A DNA stretch of 64,000 bases from Chryseobacterium sp. (GTDB lineage: Bacteria; Bacteroidota; Bacteroidia; Flavobacteriales; Weeksellaceae), in contig JAPUEB010000011.1 of assembly GCA_027492795.1 (NCBI GenBank), forward strand, positions 1-64,000, read 5' to 3'. Shown in pieces: positions 42,948 to 51,637 of this stretch. How positions within the stretch are numbered: the first letter of the stretch is position 1; each line of letters begins with the position of its first letter. The position numbers and the translations under genes were made by a program. Below the pieces are notes generated by a model. The model saw nothing but the letters and a program-made list of their open reading frames with translations. It searched no databases and was not told the DNA's origin.

Positions 42948-45900
42948 TTAGTCTGGACAAGATTGAGTATTGAAACATTTCCAACCGGTAGCAGTGCCAT
43001 CTACATTGATTTGCAAACAATCTAAATCGGTGTTATAAATCATCATACCCTTTTTTAGATTTGCAGGTGTAGCATTCAAGGCTGATAACTGTGCGTTCGT
43101 TAAACGGTTTACCACAAAACCTTTTTCCTTTGATTCTAAAACGGTCCAAGCACCATTTCTCACCATTGGCCAATTGTCTGGCTGAACACCATTATTGTTT
43201 GTAGAACTTCCTGCTCTACCCAATGCAGTGATTCCGTGATTTGTTGGCAAATTAGTACCCGAAGTGTAAGCTCCCTTATAGCAGTAGCAAGCCAAAACAT
43301 AATTGTATGTCTTTTTGCCAGTTTGCACCAAAACACTGGAGCAAGTTCCGCCAGGAGCGGTGCTACAAGTAAGACCCGTTATTTGATCTTGAGAAATAAC
43401 ATCAAAACTGTATGAACCTGTAGCAATGGTGCTATTAGGTACAAAAGTTAAATTATAATCCAAATTTTGACCTGTAGTCATTCCTGTTGGTAAAGAAAAT
43501 TTGACATATTTTTTACCTGTAGCTGCATCTGTAAAAATTCCAATGTAGGTAGGACACAGTGTGCTATTACATACAAATGAAGTCGCAGTATGCACATAAT
43601 CGTATCCTGTAGGAACATAAACTAAAATAGTTCCGGTAGATGTAGTTTGTGTTGCTGTAACTACCGTTTGACTAAAGTTCATCGTAAGAGAAGTTTTACA
43701 GCTGGAAATGCTTGCAGCAGTATTAGAAATAACAGTTGAGATGCTATAAACAGGATCCGCACCATTAATTAATACCGAACTTGCTGCCAAAACACTACCA
43801 TTACCTATTGCTGGTTCACCACATGTTCTGTTGGCATTGCCAAAAACAGTAAGATTATCTCCTGATACAAAATCACAGCTACTTGCAATTTTAAACTTCA
43901 CACCAATTAATCTTGAGATAGCATTCCCGCCGTCTGTTAATGTTCCAGGTAAACCGCTTGAAGGATAGTTGGATGCTGTTGTAAGATCAACGGTAGTAGT
44001 ATTAGCAGAAGTGGTTATCGTTGCAGATTGCCAAGTTCCTGTATTTACCGGATATTGCACCAAAAGTGTTCCTGGAACTATCGATAAACCTGTAGGTAAA
44101 TTGATATTAAATTTATGACCTACCGTATTTCCGGCACCTGCAGAGTTGATGCGGAATTCATAATCGAGTTGTGTACACAAATCTACTTTTCCGGTAGGCT
44201 GTTGTACAGTTTGCACCTGTATTTCACCAGTTTGTGGAACAAAAGTAAGATCTGCAGATGCTTTACCACAAGTATAAACTGACGGATCCGTAGGATAACT
44301 GTCACAGTTCCAGCCTCCTTCCACTTTAAATGTTGTGGAGTTACAAGCTGTATAAGTAAAATCTATACGATAATCTTTAAACGTACCCGATGCCAAACCA
44401 GTGGTACTTATTTTATACCAAATACCTCCCGAATAAGTAATTGGTGTTAAAACAGCGTTTGTGGCAACATCTACAACTTGTGTTATATTTACACCTGCAA
44501 CCGTAGGAATAGAAATCCAGGTAAAAGGAGCCGTAGTCGTTCCGGTAGAGGTCATTCTTACTACATAACTGTGGGAAGGCAAAGTTGCCTGTATCGTTCC
44601 CGTTTGATTGGATAAAGATATTGCAGGCTTGGTTTGTATAGTATAGTTTGACGGTATTGTTTTACTAAGTGTTGCTGGTGTTGGCCAAGCTATATCTTTG
44701 TAATGATAGTAATATGGAATATACTCAACAGTACTTGTATAAGGAACGTTTGCTGTTGCTTGCGTTTCACATGTTGGGTTTACATATACATCCATAATCA
44801 AAGCATAAGCATTGGTTACAGTAATATGTAAAGTTTTGGCAGGCAATATAACCTGATAGGTATTTCCACTTACCAATGTTGGGATTAAATTTTCTGTAGG
44901 AAAAGCAGCATCCCTTCCTTCCCATGTTACCTTGTTCAGAGTATATCCAGAAGGTATTGTAAAAGTCCATTTTGTTGGCAAAATTCCAGGGCGAACTTCG
45001 GATAAATACTTTGTACCAGATGCATCAAAGCGATAAGCAATATTATGTGTTGATTGTCCAATATTAAACACATTACAACTGCTTGCAAGTGGTTGGTTTG
45101 AACCGTCAATAATTGTTGGTCTTACTAAATAGATTTCAGGCACCAAATTGTTGCAGGAAAGCTCATTATTAGACAAATCTTTATTATAGAAATAAAAATT
45201 ATTACCCATTTGTTGATCATGTGTAGGCAATATTTCACTGCTTACAGTATAATGGGAAACCGTTTCTATAATATCTCCAGCCAATAAACCGCCGGAAGGC
45301 AAAATTGCGGATAAATCCCAGTCGATTACCTGAATCGCCGTAGTGGTTCCCGTAGTACCAAAAGTAGTAGAATTTCCTGTCGCAATTGTACTTCCACCTC
45401 TTTTTATAATTACGTCAATACTTTTTGGGGTTAGTTTATTATCTGTCCCAGTTAATTTATTCAATTTAAATTTCAAGAAAAGATTAGATGAACTGATGGT
45501 ATTTTGTACAGCATTTGCCGTAATATCAATATCATCCAGATACAAAGCTTTTGCTAAATCATAAGAGCTTATGGCACTTCTTGTTTGGTGAGTGGTCAAA
45601 GTATTATCTGTCCAACCTAAGGAATTGTCTGCACGTTCTATCTTCAATAAGTTTAATGCAGGTCCTCCCGTTGTACAAGGTTCAGGACAAACAGCTTTAC
45701 CAATATCCAAACTTCCACAAAACAACTGCTCGTTGCAGGTACATCCTGTAACAATATTATCAATTCTTTTTAATTTATACGGAATACTAATAGGTCCCGA
45801 AACCCCACAGGTATAAACCAGATCAATTTCAAACCATCCCATTGTTTTATTCGGAGAAGTAACCGTAAAGCCGGTTGCTGTGGCAGTATAGCTTACCGAA

Positions 45901-47606
45901 GTTCCAGCTGAGGAAGCTCCATTTGGATATTGCAGGGGTCGCCAAACTGCATTACCAGTTCCGGAAACAGACATTCCGGCTGGAAGTGTTACTTCATACA
46001 CATATCTTGTGTTATTAGTATCAAAAGGAGAATCAATTTGATAATAACCTACTGAAAATCTTGCTCTGAATGGAGTCCCTCCAAAAATATTGGCCGGCGC
46101 ATACGATTTGTTAGCTAATTGAGTAACCTGCGAAATCAGCCCTGTTCCCGTTTCCACTCTCACTACAGATGTCTCAAGAGTATTACTGCACATAGTAGTG
46201 TATTGTATATCGGATCTTCCTGCATAAGACATACTCCAGTTTTGGTTACAGGTAAACAAGTTACATTTGACTTTTGTTGTAATATCTACAGTAACCGTAT
46301 TTCCGGCAGGTAAATCGTCATAAAAACCGTCTCCATCCAAATCCTCCAAACCAACACCTGCACCATCCGGATCGGTAGTGAACAAATCTTTAACACTTAC
46401 GGAGGCAATTGCACTACTGGTACCGTTGGTAACCGTAATTCCACTTTGTGTACCAATGGTTGCACTGTTAAGGTTTATATAATCCCAACGATTTGCAAAC
46501 AATGCGCCTCCCGAGCTTTGTCCATATCTAAAAACAACATTGTACATTCCCGCTGCTGCTGCGTTACCAGTACCTCCATTGGTAAAGGTATTACGCATAA
46601 TAAATGGGGTACATTGATCTACGTAGCCAATTTTTGCACCAGTAAAAGCAGTAAAGTTTGGTGTACCTCCTACCATATTTACACTACCTATTCCTGTAAC
46701 TGTTTGGCACCAGCTTGCAGGTGCTGCAGAACAACCCCAACCAGAAGAATAGTTGGTAACCGCATTACATACTTTTATTTTATATTTTTCTGTAAAAGTT
46801 AAACTTTCCGCATTGCAAAAATCTCCACCCGGTAGATTTGCAGAAGTAATAGTGTAGTAAGAAGTTGTTCCCGATGTTGATGTGGGCGTTAATGTAACTG
46901 GAGTTGCTAATGCAGTTCCATTTACACTGGTTAATTGCAGCGATGTTTGCTGTATTCCATTTGCAGGATAATCAATAGAAAAATACACGGTATTGGCACA
47001 TCCATTTCCTCCATTATTAATGGTAAAAGTTCGTGTATATTCCGTATTCAATACTGCATTGATTTGGGATGCAGGTTGATTGAAACTGAAAACTGGATAA
47101 AAAGTATTATAAGTAGGTGAATTAGCCGTAGTAGTATCAGTACCAATAGTTCCGGATACAATATCTCTGAAAATTCCACCTCCAACTGCAAAATCTCTTG
47201 CAGGACAAGTTGCTGAGCGATCAATTGTAAAAACAATTCTATTACCCGGGCTTAATGTTAAAGGCCCAATTTTGAACGTGGGAGCATTAAGATTGGCTAT
47301 ACTATTTTCAGAAATGCTTAATCCGCCTAATTGGCTAACGGTAGCCAAAGATCCTGCAACATAATTTACACCGGCAGGAAGTTGTATGGTAACATCCGCT
47401 CCATTGGTTGAAGCCATATTAACATCAAGCTGTACCTGCAATTTCGACTGCCCATTACAAACCGTTAAATTTTGTGGGTTCGCAGTAGGCGAAGTGGAAA
47501 ATGCCGGATAAGTGATGATAAAGGATTGAGCAAAAAACAAATTGCTCAAAAGAAAAAACATTAAAATTAGTGGTAATTTTAAGTTATTTGATAATATAAT
47601 TTTCAT
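42948..47606 (-). CDS. Giant secreted protein, 1552 residues, DUF11-like repeats
   Basis: Signal peptide (about 1-27, LLSNLFFAQ), then a very long strand-rich, Thr/Asn/Gly/Ser-rich region with many phrases of the DUF11/conserved-repeat type: DVTIQLPAGVNYVAGSL, FNINLPTGLSIVPGTLLVQY, ILVYVPTGYDY. Many Cys pairs occur (CSAAPASWCQT, TCNEQLFCG). The C-terminal tail (about 1480-1552) ends LKKGMMIYNTDLDCLQINVD and FNTQSCPD, a module also hinted at in the 42360 protein. No enzyme motif was recognised. It is likely a surface-exposed adhesin or matrix protein. Start at the ATG at 47606. Confidence 0.8.
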   Translation of the reverse strand: MKIILSNNLKLPLILMFFLLSNLFFAQSFIITYPAFSTSPTANPQNLTVCNGQSKLQVQLDVNMASTNGADVTIQLPAGVNYVAGSLATVSQLGGLSISENSIANLNAPTFKIGPLTLSPGNRIVFTIDRSATCPARDFAVGGGIFRDIVSGTIGTDTTTANSPTYNTFYPVFSFNQPASQINAVLNTEYTRTFTINNGGNGCANTVYFSIDYPANGIQQTSLQLTSVNGTALATPVTLTPTSTSGTTSYYTITSANLPGGDFCNAESLTFTEKYKIKVCNAVTNYSSGWGCSAAPASWCQTVTGIGSVNMVGGTPNFTAFTGAKIGYVDQCTPFIMRNTFTNGGTGNAAAAGMYNVVFRYGQSSGGALFANRWDYINLNSATIGTQSGITVTNGTSSAIASVSVKDLFTTDPDGAGVGLEDLDGDGFYDDLPAGNTVTVDITTKVKCNLFTCNQNWSMSYAGRSDIQYTTMCSNTLETSVVRVETGTGLISQVTQLANKSYAPANIFGGTPFRARFSVGYYQIDSPFDTNNTRYVYEVTLPAGMSVSGTGNAVWRPLQYPNGASSAGTSVSYTATATGFTVTSPNKTMGWFEIDLVYTCGVSGPISIPYKLKRIDNIVTGCTCNEQLFCGSLDIGKAVCPEPCTTGGPALNLLKIERADNSLGWTDNTLTTHQTRSAISSYDLAKALYLDDIDITANAVQNTISSSNLFLKFKLNKLTGTDNKLTPKSIDVIIKRGGSTIATGNSTTFGTTGTTTAIQVIDWDLSAILPSGGLLAGDIIETVSHYTVSSEILPTHDQQMGNNFYFYNKDLSNNELSCNNLVPEIYLVRPTIIDGSNQPLASSCNVFNIGQSTHNIAYRFDASGTKYLSEVRPGILPTKWTFTIPSGYTLNKVTWEGRDAAFPTENLIPTLVSGNTYQVILPAKTLHITVTNAYALIMDVYVNPTCETQATANVPYTSTVEYIPYYYHYKDIAWPTPATLSKTIPSNYTIQTKPAISLSNQTGTIQATLPSHSYVVRMTSTGTTTAPFTWISIPTVAGVNITQVVDVATNAVLTPITYSGGIWYKISTTGLASGTFKDYRIDFTYTACNSTTFKVEGGWNCDSYPTDPSVYTCGKASADLTFVPQTGEIQVQTVQQPTGKVDLCTQLDYEFRINSAGAGNTVGHKFNINLPTGLSIVPGTLLVQYPVNTGTWQSATITTSANTTTVDLTTASNYPSSGLPGTLTDGGNAISRLIGVKFKIASSCDFVSGDNLTVFGNANRTCGEPAIGNGSVLAASSVLINGADPVYSISTVISNTAASISSCKTSLTMNFSQTVVTATQTTSTGTILVYVPTGYDYVHTATSFVCNSTLCPTYIGIFTDAATGKKYVKFSLPTGMTTGQNLDYNLTFVPNSTIATGSYSFDVISQDQITGLTCSTAPGGTCSSVLVQTGKKTYNYVLACYCYKGAYTSGTNLPTNHGITALGRAGSSTNNNGVQPDNWPMVRNGAWTVLESKEKGFVVNRLTNAQLSALNATPANLKKGMMIYNTDLDCLQINVDGTATGWKCFNTQSCPD

Positions 47607-47636
47607 TGTGTTTGTTATAAAGTTATTTAATATTCA

Positions 47637-48200
47637 TCAGCCATAAAGCATTTCTGGGGGAGCTCTAAGTGATGTGCAGAAATACATTTTCCATAGGATT
47701 TCTGATATATTTTTTTGAAATTTTCTTGTAGAATTTTTTGAAAAAGGATTCTGAAAAAAATATTTTTGGGGAATGGTAGAAAGCAACTTTGAAGAGGAAT
47801 ATTGAGAATATAAAATTGCTTGGCTTGAAAGAAAACTGCCTACATAGCTAATTTTTTGTAGCGGAGTTTGAATTTGAAAAATTTCACCTTTATTTTGATT
47901 AATTTTTGAAGTATTTCTTAAATACTTCTTGGCAACTACTAAAGTTTTGGTTTTAAAGTATGTTTTTTTTCTGCTTGTATTTTTTTTTAAATTAATTCTT
48001 GATGTTATTTCATGTTCAACATTTGATTCTGCATAAATTAATGCTCCATCAAAAACAATAATATGCTCATCTGGTTTTGAACTTGAATCATTAGAAATTA
48101 TTAGGCTATCATTATAGCTTGATAAAACCTCCGTATTGGAAAAAAAATTATTGCTGAAGAAAATAAACAGTAAAGAAATAAATAATCTACATTTTTTCAT
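47637..48200 (-). CDS. Small exported protein, first gene of the giant-protein operon
   Basis: 187 residues from the ATG at 48200. That start gives a signal peptide (MKKCRLFISLLFIFFSNNFF) and the leader fits the promoter below; the open frame extends upstream but runs into that leader. The mature part is polar, with Lys/Ser-rich stretches (SRINLKKNTSRKKTYFKTKT). No family was recognised. The 30-base gap to the giant gene suggests cotranscription, and its role might be in export or anchoring of that protein. It is preceded by a textbook promoter and a Crp/Fnr-type operator. Confidence 0.65.
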   Translation of the reverse strand: MKKCRLFISLLFIFFSNNFFSNTEVLSSYNDSLIISNDSSSKPDEHIIVFDGALIYAESNVEHEITSRINLKKNTSRKKTYFKTKTLVVAKKYLRNTSKINQNKGEIFQIQTPLQKISYVGSFLSSQAILYSQYSSSKLLSTIPQKYFFQNPFSKNSTRKFQKNISEILWKMYFCTSLRAPPEMLYG

Positions 48201-48284
48201 ATGTAGATTATTTACAATAGAGAGGTCTAATACTGTTAAAGTAATTAAATTGGGTAAACTTAATTTCATCATTTGTGTATGGAG

Positions 48285-48314
48285 CAAATTTAGAAACTGT
48301 TACACCTACAGCAA
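48285..48314 (-). promoter_or_regulatory. Promoter of the giant-protein operon
   Basis: On the minus strand: TTG (48314-48312), 19 bases, TAAATTTG (48292-48285), followed by C. Both boxes match the Bacteroidota consensus. The predicted start of transcription is near 48281, about 80 bases before the ATG at 48200. Confidence 0.75.
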
Positions 48315-48315
48315 C

Positions 48316-48329
48316 CTAACATTTGTTAG
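48316..48329 (-). promoter_or_regulatory. Crp/Fnr-type operator, site 1 (CTAAC-AAAT-GTTAG)
   Basis: A perfect 5-N4-5 inverted repeat, the geometry of FNR sites. It ends one base before the -33 TTG, so its centre is at about -41.5, the class II activator position. The outer C is 37 bases before the first base of TAnnTTTG. Confidence 0.7.
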
Positions 48330-48364
48330 AAAATTAATTCCATTTAATACAAAAATTTCTACCA

Positions 48365-48898
48365 TTACAACTTAGGTCTTCCCGGCACTTTTTTAGGCAC
48401 AATTTCCATATCAAAACGTTGTTTCCATTCTACCGCCTTTTCTTCAAAATTGTTGAAAATTCTGTTGTCATTACTTTCTTTTCTCATTTCTGAAATATAT
48501 TCTTCACTCCAACGAAAAAACTCTATATACATGAAGCCTAAATAATCATAGCAAATCTCATCATCTATGGTGTTGTTTTTAATATTAATAGCAATGAACT
48601 CGAAGAGGTTGGCAATATTTCTGGTAGCATAAATTACATTGTTTTTAATATCTATATCATCAAGAGTGCTAATATCTTTTGCATAAAATCTCTTTTTATC
48701 AAAAGGCTTGATGTTGTTTTCCGATAAAATTTTAGAAAATTTCGGGTAATCGCCCAATACCAAATCTTTCAAAATTTCTTGTGTAGATTTTCTTCTGTTC
48801 CACTCATGAAATTTTTTCAAAGTTCTATAGGCTGTAACAGCACTAAAACTTACTATCGCCAAAGTAATAGCCTTGAAAATTAAATCTAAAGTTTCCAT
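48365..48898 (-). CDS. Membrane-anchored protein, DUF4760-like
   Basis: 177 residues. One membrane helix near the N-terminus (about 5-24, DLIFKAITLAIVSFSAVTAY) is followed by a helical cytoplasmic domain with EWNRRKSTQEILKDLVLGDY and a long EEKAVEWKQRFDMEIVPKK end. The layout resembles DUF4760, whose function is not known. It lies 34 bases downstream of the other membrane protein (48933-49373), and the two form an operon driven from the promoter at 49390-49434. Function unknown. Confidence 0.6.
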   Translation of the reverse strand: METLDLIFKAITLAIVSFSAVTAYRTLKKFHEWNRRKSTQEILKDLVLGDYPKFSKILSENNIKPFDKKRFYAKDISTLDDIDIKNNVIYATRNIANLFEFIAINIKNNTIDDEICYDYLGFMYIEFFRWSEEYISEMRKESNDNRIFNNFEEKAVEWKQRFDMEIVPKKVPGRPKL

Positions 48899-48932
48899 AA
48901 TTTGTGTTTTTAGTTGAGCAGGTGTCTTATTT

Positions 48933-49373
48933 TTATCTTATTAAACATTTTTCTAACTGTTGTTTTATCAATAGAGTTTCATCATTTCTGAAATAAATTA
49001 ATGGCAATTTTAGGCGAACGAATTTTGATTTATTATTGAGGATTGTTATTTCCAATTTCTGTTTCGGCACTTTTGGGGTATCAAAATGATTAATCATTGC
49101 TAATGGGAATTCTATCCTTTTATGTTCTGAGTTACCAATTTTCATAAAATTTCTATTGTTGTATGAAAAGAAATAGTTTGTAATTTCTATTTCTATCAAT
49201 TTGATTTCAAACATAGATTTTATACTATTAACAATCAAGGCGACAGCAAGGATATAAATCGTAAGGGATTTATAGAAAAGATGATTAATAATAATTATTA
49301 GAAAAGATGTTAAAAGTAGCGCCGTAAGCAAATAAAATTGTTTCTGAGCTCTTTTTTGGTTATTAATTTTCAT
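48933..49373 (-). CDS. Two-helix membrane protein with PH-like soluble domain
   Basis: 146 residues. Two membrane helices (about 13-33 and 35-55) are followed by a beta-rich region (about 58-146) with IEIEITNYFFSYNNRNFMKI and KLPLIYFRNDETLLIKQQLE, reminiscent of the bacterial PH domain in YdbT/bPH proteins. The assignment is tentative. It is the first gene of a two-gene operon with 48365-48898. Its promoter carries the same Crp/Fnr-type operator as the giant-protein operon, with only a short leader of about 13 bases. Confidence 0.6.
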   Translation of the reverse strand: MKINNQKRAQKQFYLLTALLLTSFLIIIINHLFYKSLTIYILAVALIVNSIKSMFEIKLIEIEITNYFFSYNNRNFMKIGNSEHKRIEFPLAMINHFDTPKVPKQKLEITILNNKSKFVRLKLPLIYFRNDETLLIKQQLEKCLIR

Positions 49374-49389
49374 CGGTTCGTATTTTTTT

Positions 49390-49397
49390 CAAAACTA
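49390..49397 (-). promoter_or_regulatory. TAnnTTTG box of the membrane-protein operon
   Basis: TAGTTTTG on the minus strand (49397-49390). No -33 TTG is at the expected place; the end of the operator takes its position, as expected for an activator-dependent promoter. The ATG is 17 bases on. Confidence 0.65.
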
Positions 49398-49416
49398 TAA
49401 ACAGATTAAAGTGAAT

Positions 49417-49434
49417 CTAACACTCATTTGTTAG
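49417..49434 (-). promoter_or_regulatory. Crp/Fnr-type operator, site 2
   Basis: CTAACAAATGAGTGTTAG on the minus strand: arms CTAACA and TGTTAG separated by six bases. The first ten bases equal those of site 1, and the outer C is again exactly 37 bases before TAnnTTTG. Confidence 0.65.
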
Positions 49435-49468
49435 AATAAGCATGAAACAATTTTAAAATATTTATTTT

Positions 49469-49486
49469 CTAACATTTGTTTGTTAG
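49469..49486 (+). promoter_or_regulatory. Crp/Fnr-type operator, site 3
   Basis: CTAACATTTGTTTGTTAG on the plus strand: arms CTAACA and TGTTAG. It reads toward the crp/fnr gene at 49528. A TAATTTTA box at 49505-49512 is 36 bases from the outer C. It implies autoregulation. Confidence 0.6.
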
Positions 49487-49527
49487 CAAATCCTCTTTTC
49501 TACATAATTTTATTCTTTAAAAAAACC

Positions 49528-50112
49528 ATGGATCTTGAATTCCTAAAAATTTTTGAAAACGTAAGAGATATTTCTTTGGAGAAAATTGTAGAAATCACTC
49601 AAAACCTGGAGAAAAAAAAATTCAAGAAAAATGAAGTGATTTTGAGCGCAGGAATGCAGGAAACCAATCTCTATTTTATCACTAAGGGACTTGTCCGGAT
49701 GTATATCGTTGACAAAAAAGGTGAGGAAAAATCCTATCGTTTCTTCCTGAAAAACAAATTTTTCACCATACTTCCCTCATTTGTAGACGAAATCCCTTCT
49801 CTATATTTCACGCAGGCAATTGAAGAAACAGAAGTTATTGTAATCCCCAAACAACAATTATTAATTTTTTACGAAAAATTTCCGTTCATAGAAAAAGTAG
49901 TAAGGGAGCAAACAGAAAGGTATCTAATAGAAATGTCGAACCACCTTTACAATTTACATATGCACAGTTCAACAGAAAGGTATAGAAACTTTGTAAAAGA
50001 GAATAAAGAACTGGCAAAAGTTTTACCTATAAAATACATTTCAACCTTTCTCGGAATTCATCCGAATAGCTTAAGCAGAATAAGAAAAACAATCGGAATA
50101 AATAATTTGTAG
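49528..50112 (+). CDS. Crp/Fnr family transcription regulator (second of two)
   Basis: 194 residues from the ATG at 49528 (MDLEFLKIFENV); earlier in-frame codons fall in the promoter. The sensor jelly-roll (about 15-125) contains LYFITKGLVRMYIVDKKGEE, without a recognisable cAMP-contact RxS, and the C-terminal DNA-binding helices IKYISTFLGIHPNSLSRIRK (about 170-189) match those of the 41538 regulator. Site 3 lies in its own promoter, and sites 1 and 2 precede the two neighbouring operons, so it is the best candidate for the activator of the locus. The effector is unknown. Confidence 0.9.
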   Translation: MDLEFLKIFENVRDISLEKIVEITQNLEKKKFKKNEVILSAGMQETNLYFITKGLVRMYIVDKKGEEKSYRFFLKNKFFTILPSFVDEIPSLYFTQAIEETEVIVIPKQQLLIFYEKFPFIEKVVREQTERYLIEMSNHLYNLHMHSSTERYRNFVKENKELAKVLPIKYISTFLGIHPNSLSRIRKTIGINNL

Positions 50113-50155
50113 AAAATTTGAAGTTGATTTCTTACTTATGGCTTAGTAAAGGCTT

Positions 50156-51193
50156 TCAAACCTTCACCTTCAATTGGCCCACATTCAAAATCTTGTAAAC
50201 CAATTCCTTCAAAAGTTCGGAATCTTCCATATTTACAGCGCCTAAACCTTTGCTTTTCATATCGGTTTCGCGAAGTATGGAAATAATTCTTGTGGCATGT
50301 TTCAAAGGATAAAATCGTGCGGCTTCGGCGAAATCTTTAATAAAATAAGGATTTATTCCCATTGCAGATGCAATACTCGCCGGATTTTGTCCGTGCATCG
50401 TGTGGTAAATAATGATGTTGGAAAAATAGTTGTAAAGGTTGCCAATCATCATCACAAAAGGATTACTTTTCGGGTTTTTGCCAATGTAATACGCAATTTT
50501 CATTGCTTTCTCTGCATTTTTTTGCCCAAGCGCTTTTTGAAGTTCAAAAACATTAAAATCTTTGCTGATTCCGATATGTGTTTCTACCAATTTTTCATCC
50601 AGAATTTCGCCATCTTTCAAAATCATTTTCAGTTTTCCAAGCTCGTTGGCAATACGAGAAAGGTCACTTCCAAGGTATTCTGCGAGTAAATGAGATATGT
50701 TTGGTGCGGTTTTTATGTGAAGATTTTGGCATTCATCGGCAATCCATTTGGCGAGTTGGTAATCTTTCACAGGCTCACTTAGAAAAAGCATACTGTTTTT
50801 CTGCAAAAGTTTGGCAAATTTCTTACGGGAATCCGCTTTTTTATGTTTGTGTGCAAAAACCAAAATCGTTGTAGGAACCGGATTTTCAATATAAGTTTCT
50901 AAAATTTTGCACTCGTCTTCAGTAAATTTCAAATCCTGCGCTTCCTTTACGATAATCAGGTTATAATTTCCAAACATCGGGAATTGCTGCGCCAAAGAAA
51001 TAATTTCGGCAATATTTGTATCTTTTCCGTAGGTAACGGTTTGTCCGAAAGCTTTTTCATCTTCCTCCAAAACATCGTTTTCAAAAGATTTTACGGCAAC
51101 ATCAATATAATAAGGCTCTTCTCCGTGGAAAAAATAAACAGGCAAAAATGCTTTATTTTTAATATTTTTGAGGATTAAATCTAATTCTTTCAT
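50156..51193 (-). CDS. holA: DNA polymerase III subunit delta
   Basis: 345 residues. N-terminal AAA+-like part with PVYFFHGEEPYYIDVAVKSF (about 18-37), the FGNYNLIIVKEAQDL segment (about 93-107) and the FVMMIGNLYNYFSNI helical part (about 245-259) correspond to HolA. It opens the beta sliding clamp in the clamp loader. The gene sits back to back with an HsdR_N gene, 5 bases apart, an arrangement I recall from other flavobacteria. Confidence 0.92.
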   Translation of the reverse strand: MKELDLILKNIKNKAFLPVYFFHGEEPYYIDVAVKSFENDVLEEDEKAFGQTVTYGKDTNIAEIISLAQQFPMFGNYNLIIVKEAQDLKFTEDECKILETYIENPVPTTILVFAHKHKKADSRKKFAKLLQKNSMLFLSEPVKDYQLAKWIADECQNLHIKTAPNISHLLAEYLGSDLSRIANELGKLKMILKDGEILDEKLVETHIGISKDFNVFELQKALGQKNAEKAMKIAYYIGKNPKSNPFVMMIGNLYNYFSNIIIYHTMHGQNPASIASAMGINPYFIKDFAEAARFYPLKHATRIISILRETDMKSKGLGAVNMEDSELLKELVYKILNVGQLKVKV

Positions 51194-51198
51194 AGCCG

Positions 51199-51633
51199 AT
51201 GGAACTTCCGAAACTAAACTTTGCGGAAACTTTTGATTTTAAATTGAAGAAAGACAAAGATAAATTTTTTATTTATGATTTGGTGCGAAAATCGTGGCTT
51301 TTGCTCACGCCGGAAGAATGGGTGCGACAACATTGGATTCATTATTTTTTGAACGTGAAGAGCTACTCTACTTCTGCGCTAATTACAGAGAAAAAAGTTG
51401 AATTGAACGGACTTACGAAAAGAATTGATTTGTTGATCACCGAAAAAACACTTCCAAAAATTCTGTTAGAGTGCAAAGCTCCCAGTGTAAAATTAACAGA
51501 AAAAACATTTGAACAAACGGCAAGATATAACTCCGTAATTGGGGCGAAAGAAATTATTTTGAGTAATGGATTGCAGCATATTTTTGCGAGTTTTTCGGAA
51601 GGAAACTATACTTTTGAACCCTTAAATTTTTAA
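51199..51633 (+). CDS. Type I restriction enzyme HsdR N-terminal domain protein
   Basis: 144 residues. It consists only of the HsdR_N nuclease-like domain: IYDLVRKSWLLLTPEEWVRQ near the N-terminus, then KRIDLLI and ILLECKAPSVKLTEKTFEQT (D...E-x-K, PD-(D/E)xK style, about 75-106), and RYNSVIGAKEIILSNGLQ. HsdM, HsdS and the helicase part of HsdR are absent, so it is not a working type I system. The position next to holA and the head-to-tail HAD gene 4 bases downstream suggest a housekeeping role. Confidence 0.85.
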   Translation: MELPKLNFAETFDFKLKKDKDKFFIYDLVRKSWLLLTPEEWVRQHWIHYFLNVKSYSTSALITEKKVELNGLTKRIDLLITEKTLPKILLECKAPSVKLTEKTFEQTARYNSVIGAKEIILSNGLQHIFASFSEGNYTFEPLNF

Positions 51634-51637
51634 CACA

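Noticed and set aside
46446-46802. A 118-codon plus-strand frame inside the giant protein gene
   Set aside because: It is the shadow of a repetitive Thr/Asn/Gly-rich coding region and shows no protein-like composition of its own.
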